Assembly: GCA_049282265.1 (NCBI GenBank)
Contig: JBAPTR010000156.1
Coordinates: forward strand, 1 to 62,248
Origin: CAYUCJ01 sp049282265
GTDB taxonomy: Bacteria; Desulfobacterota; DSM-4660; Desulfatiglandales; Desulfatiglandaceae
DNA length: 62,248 nt
Direction of reading: 5' to 3'
The translations under genes were made by a program, and so were the position numbers. Of the stretch, positions 61,281 through 62,248 are shown one piece after another; position 1 is the stretch's first letter; every line of letters begins with the position of its first letter. The notes under the pieces were generated by a model. It saw only the letters and a list, made by a program, of their open reading frames with translations, made no database searches and had not been told where the DNA came from.

Positions 61281-61670
61281 ATGAAGAAAATAGAAAACCT
61301 GAAGAAGGTCCGTATACTGTGGAAACCTGAAACAGGGGCAGAAAACGTGGCCCCCACACCGAAGTATCCGGAGTTTGAATTCATCTTCGGCCTGGCACCG
61401 GAGGGGATGACCCCCTTCGAGTATGAACTTCTGGACAAGACCGAAGGGGAGTCTGTTCAACTGCATCTGAAAAAGGGAACCTTTGAACAGTTCTTTGAGC
61501 ACGTGAACCCGCCCATCATGGATCTGTTCGAGGGAGGAGACGAGGTGCACATCAGGGCAGAGATCGTTTCCATTGCCGATGCAGGCAGTAGCGAGGTCAT
61601 CAAGGCCATGGCCCAAATGGCTTCATATCGGGAAGGGGACTGTGGGTGCGGATGCGGATGCAGCAACTGA
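61281..61670 (+). CDS. Hypothetical protein with Cys/Gly tail
   Basis: The 129-residue protein has FEFIFGLAPEGMTPFEYELL and ESVQLHLKKGTFEQFFEHVN, and ends with GDCGCGCGCSN, a Cys-Gly metal-binding tail. The middle part recalls small FKBP-like (SlyD) folds, but I cannot support that from clear motifs. AGAGGGAG precedes the ATG. It lies right of the MITE-like element and stands alone. Confidence 0.6.
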   Translation: MKKIENLKKVRILWKPETGAENVAPTPKYPEFEFIFGLAPEGMTPFEYELLDKTEGESVQLHLKKGTFEQFFEHVNPPIMDLFEGGDEVHIRAEIVSIADAGSSEVIKAMAQMASYREGDCGCGCGCSN

Positions 61671-61875
61671 TTTCAGAATGGGAGAATGATCCTCTGTGGG
61701 ACAGATGGGCACATTCTTAAACATTCAATTTACATTGTGTTGGCATCTCATTTGCAAATCGAGTTGTTTTGTTTTTTAAGGATTGCTCCTCTGTCCAAGG
61801 GGTTAGTTTTTGATCGTTTTGTGTCCAAGCAGCTTGACTTTTGAGCTAAGGTTGCCGATATTATACATATGATCA
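61671..61875. other. Short intergenic region
   Basis: About 200 AT-rich bases before the transposase remnant. No gene or strong repeat was recognised. Confidence 0.35.
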
Positions 61876-62248
61876 CTACACACAAGACGACCTGATACCC
61901 TCTATTTTGGAGCCTGAGGGGTCGTCGAGTGAATACCGAAAAAACTGGGCCAGGTTGATCCAGAAGATATATGAAGTCGATCCCTTAACGTGTCGCAAGT
62001 GCCAGAGCCGAATGAGAATTATAGCTTTTATCGAGGATGGCGAAGTCATCAAAAAGATTCTCAAACACCTGGACCTTTGGAATATCAAGACCAGGCCCCC
62101 GCTGAAGAGGGCAAACGCGCCACCATGCGATTGTCATATAGATTATTCAGATTCTCAGGTCCCGTCCTGTGAGGTTTACCCGCCTTTGGAGGGATTATCT
62201 CTACTGCGATCCGGATTATCCCATTGAGACTTGTGCTTCGGCCTAAGC
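61876..62248 (+). mobile_element. IS91-type transposase 3' remnant, copy 2 (to window edge)
   Basis: An open frame reads LIPSILEPEGSSSEYRKNWA, RLIQKIYEVDPLTCRKCQSR, MRIIAFIEDGEVIKKILKHL and ends LSLLRSGLSH, stopping at 62227. This is the C-terminus of an IS91-family-type transposase, to my recollection of such annotations. The 5' catalytic part is absent. The last 250 bases match 12149-12400 in inverted orientation and continue to the edge of the window. Confidence 0.7.

Overview
The window looks like chromosomal DNA of a sulfate-reducing member of the Desulfobacterota (former Deltaproteobacteria). The main evidence is a dissimilatory sulfite reductase locus (dsrA-dsrB-dsrD, with dsrC and a dsrN-type siroheme amidase divergent beside it), an HdrABC/MvhD-type electron-transfer operon, a methyl-corrinoid module with a RACo-like activator and an aldehyde:ferredoxin oxidoreductase, and a TRAP transporter. 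All calls come from reading the sequence and recalling protein families. No search was run, and no rRNA, tRNA or CRISPR array was recognised.

Layout. 0-12 kb is patchy and eroded: a decayed AttH/CrtC-like gene, cydAB, an acyl-CoA hydrolase-family gene, a HAD phosphatase, an archaeal-type riboflavin kinase domain, a glutathione-reductase-like flavoprotein, an IS5-type transposase remnant beside the last 43 codons of a Cys/Met-metabolism PLP enzyme, an MFS transporter, and a toxin-antitoxin pair whose toxin is cut short. 12-17 kb is a promoter plus hdrC-hdrB-hdrA-hdrA/mvhD. 17-26 kb is a branched-chain amino acid operon (cimA, leuA, leuC, leuD, ilvB, ilvN, ilvC) preceded by a Leu/Val/Ile-rich leader peptide and a complete attenuator. 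27-33 kb is the dsr region. 33-40 kb holds a TPR protein, a cysteine-cluster protein and a leftward pyrR-led run of mostly uncharacterised genes. 40-42.6 kb is rnc, a radical SAM gene and era. 43-47.7 kb is a leftward group: BON lipoprotein, YbaK, threonine dehydratase, histidine kinase and sigma-54 activator. 48-52.5 kb is a TRAP transporter co-transcribed with an aminotransferase. 52.6-61.7 kb is a FabH-like synthase, the corrinoid/methyltransferase/AOR/RACo/activation cluster and small genes.

How the genes work together. DsrAB reduces sulfite, DsrD stimulates it, DsrC carries the sulfur to membrane or Hdr-type disulfide reductases, and DsrN probably amidates the siroheme. Hdr-type proteins are the expected soluble partners for DsrC-like disulfides or for flavin-based electron bifurcation. 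The cimA-ilv operon makes isoleucine, leucine and valine precursors from pyruvate; leuB and ilvD are not here. The methyl-corrinoid genes move a methyl group to or from tetrahydrofolate, feeding the Wood-Ljungdahl pathway expected in complete-oxidising sulfate reducers, but no substrate-specific methyltransferase is present.

Mobile and repeat structure. Two inverted C-terminal remnants of the same IS91-type transposase gene lie at about 12.1-12.4 kb and 61.9-62.2 kb and bracket the roughly 50 kb that includes hdr, ilv/leu, dsr and methyl-corrinoid genes. A dispersed intergenic repeat occurs at 5.1, 16.8 and 27.9-28.1 kb. A 168-bp MITE-like element with 17-bp terminal inverted repeats and a TTGT duplication lies at 61.07-61.24 kb, and an 81-bp element with 22-bp perfect arms lies at 16.67 kb.
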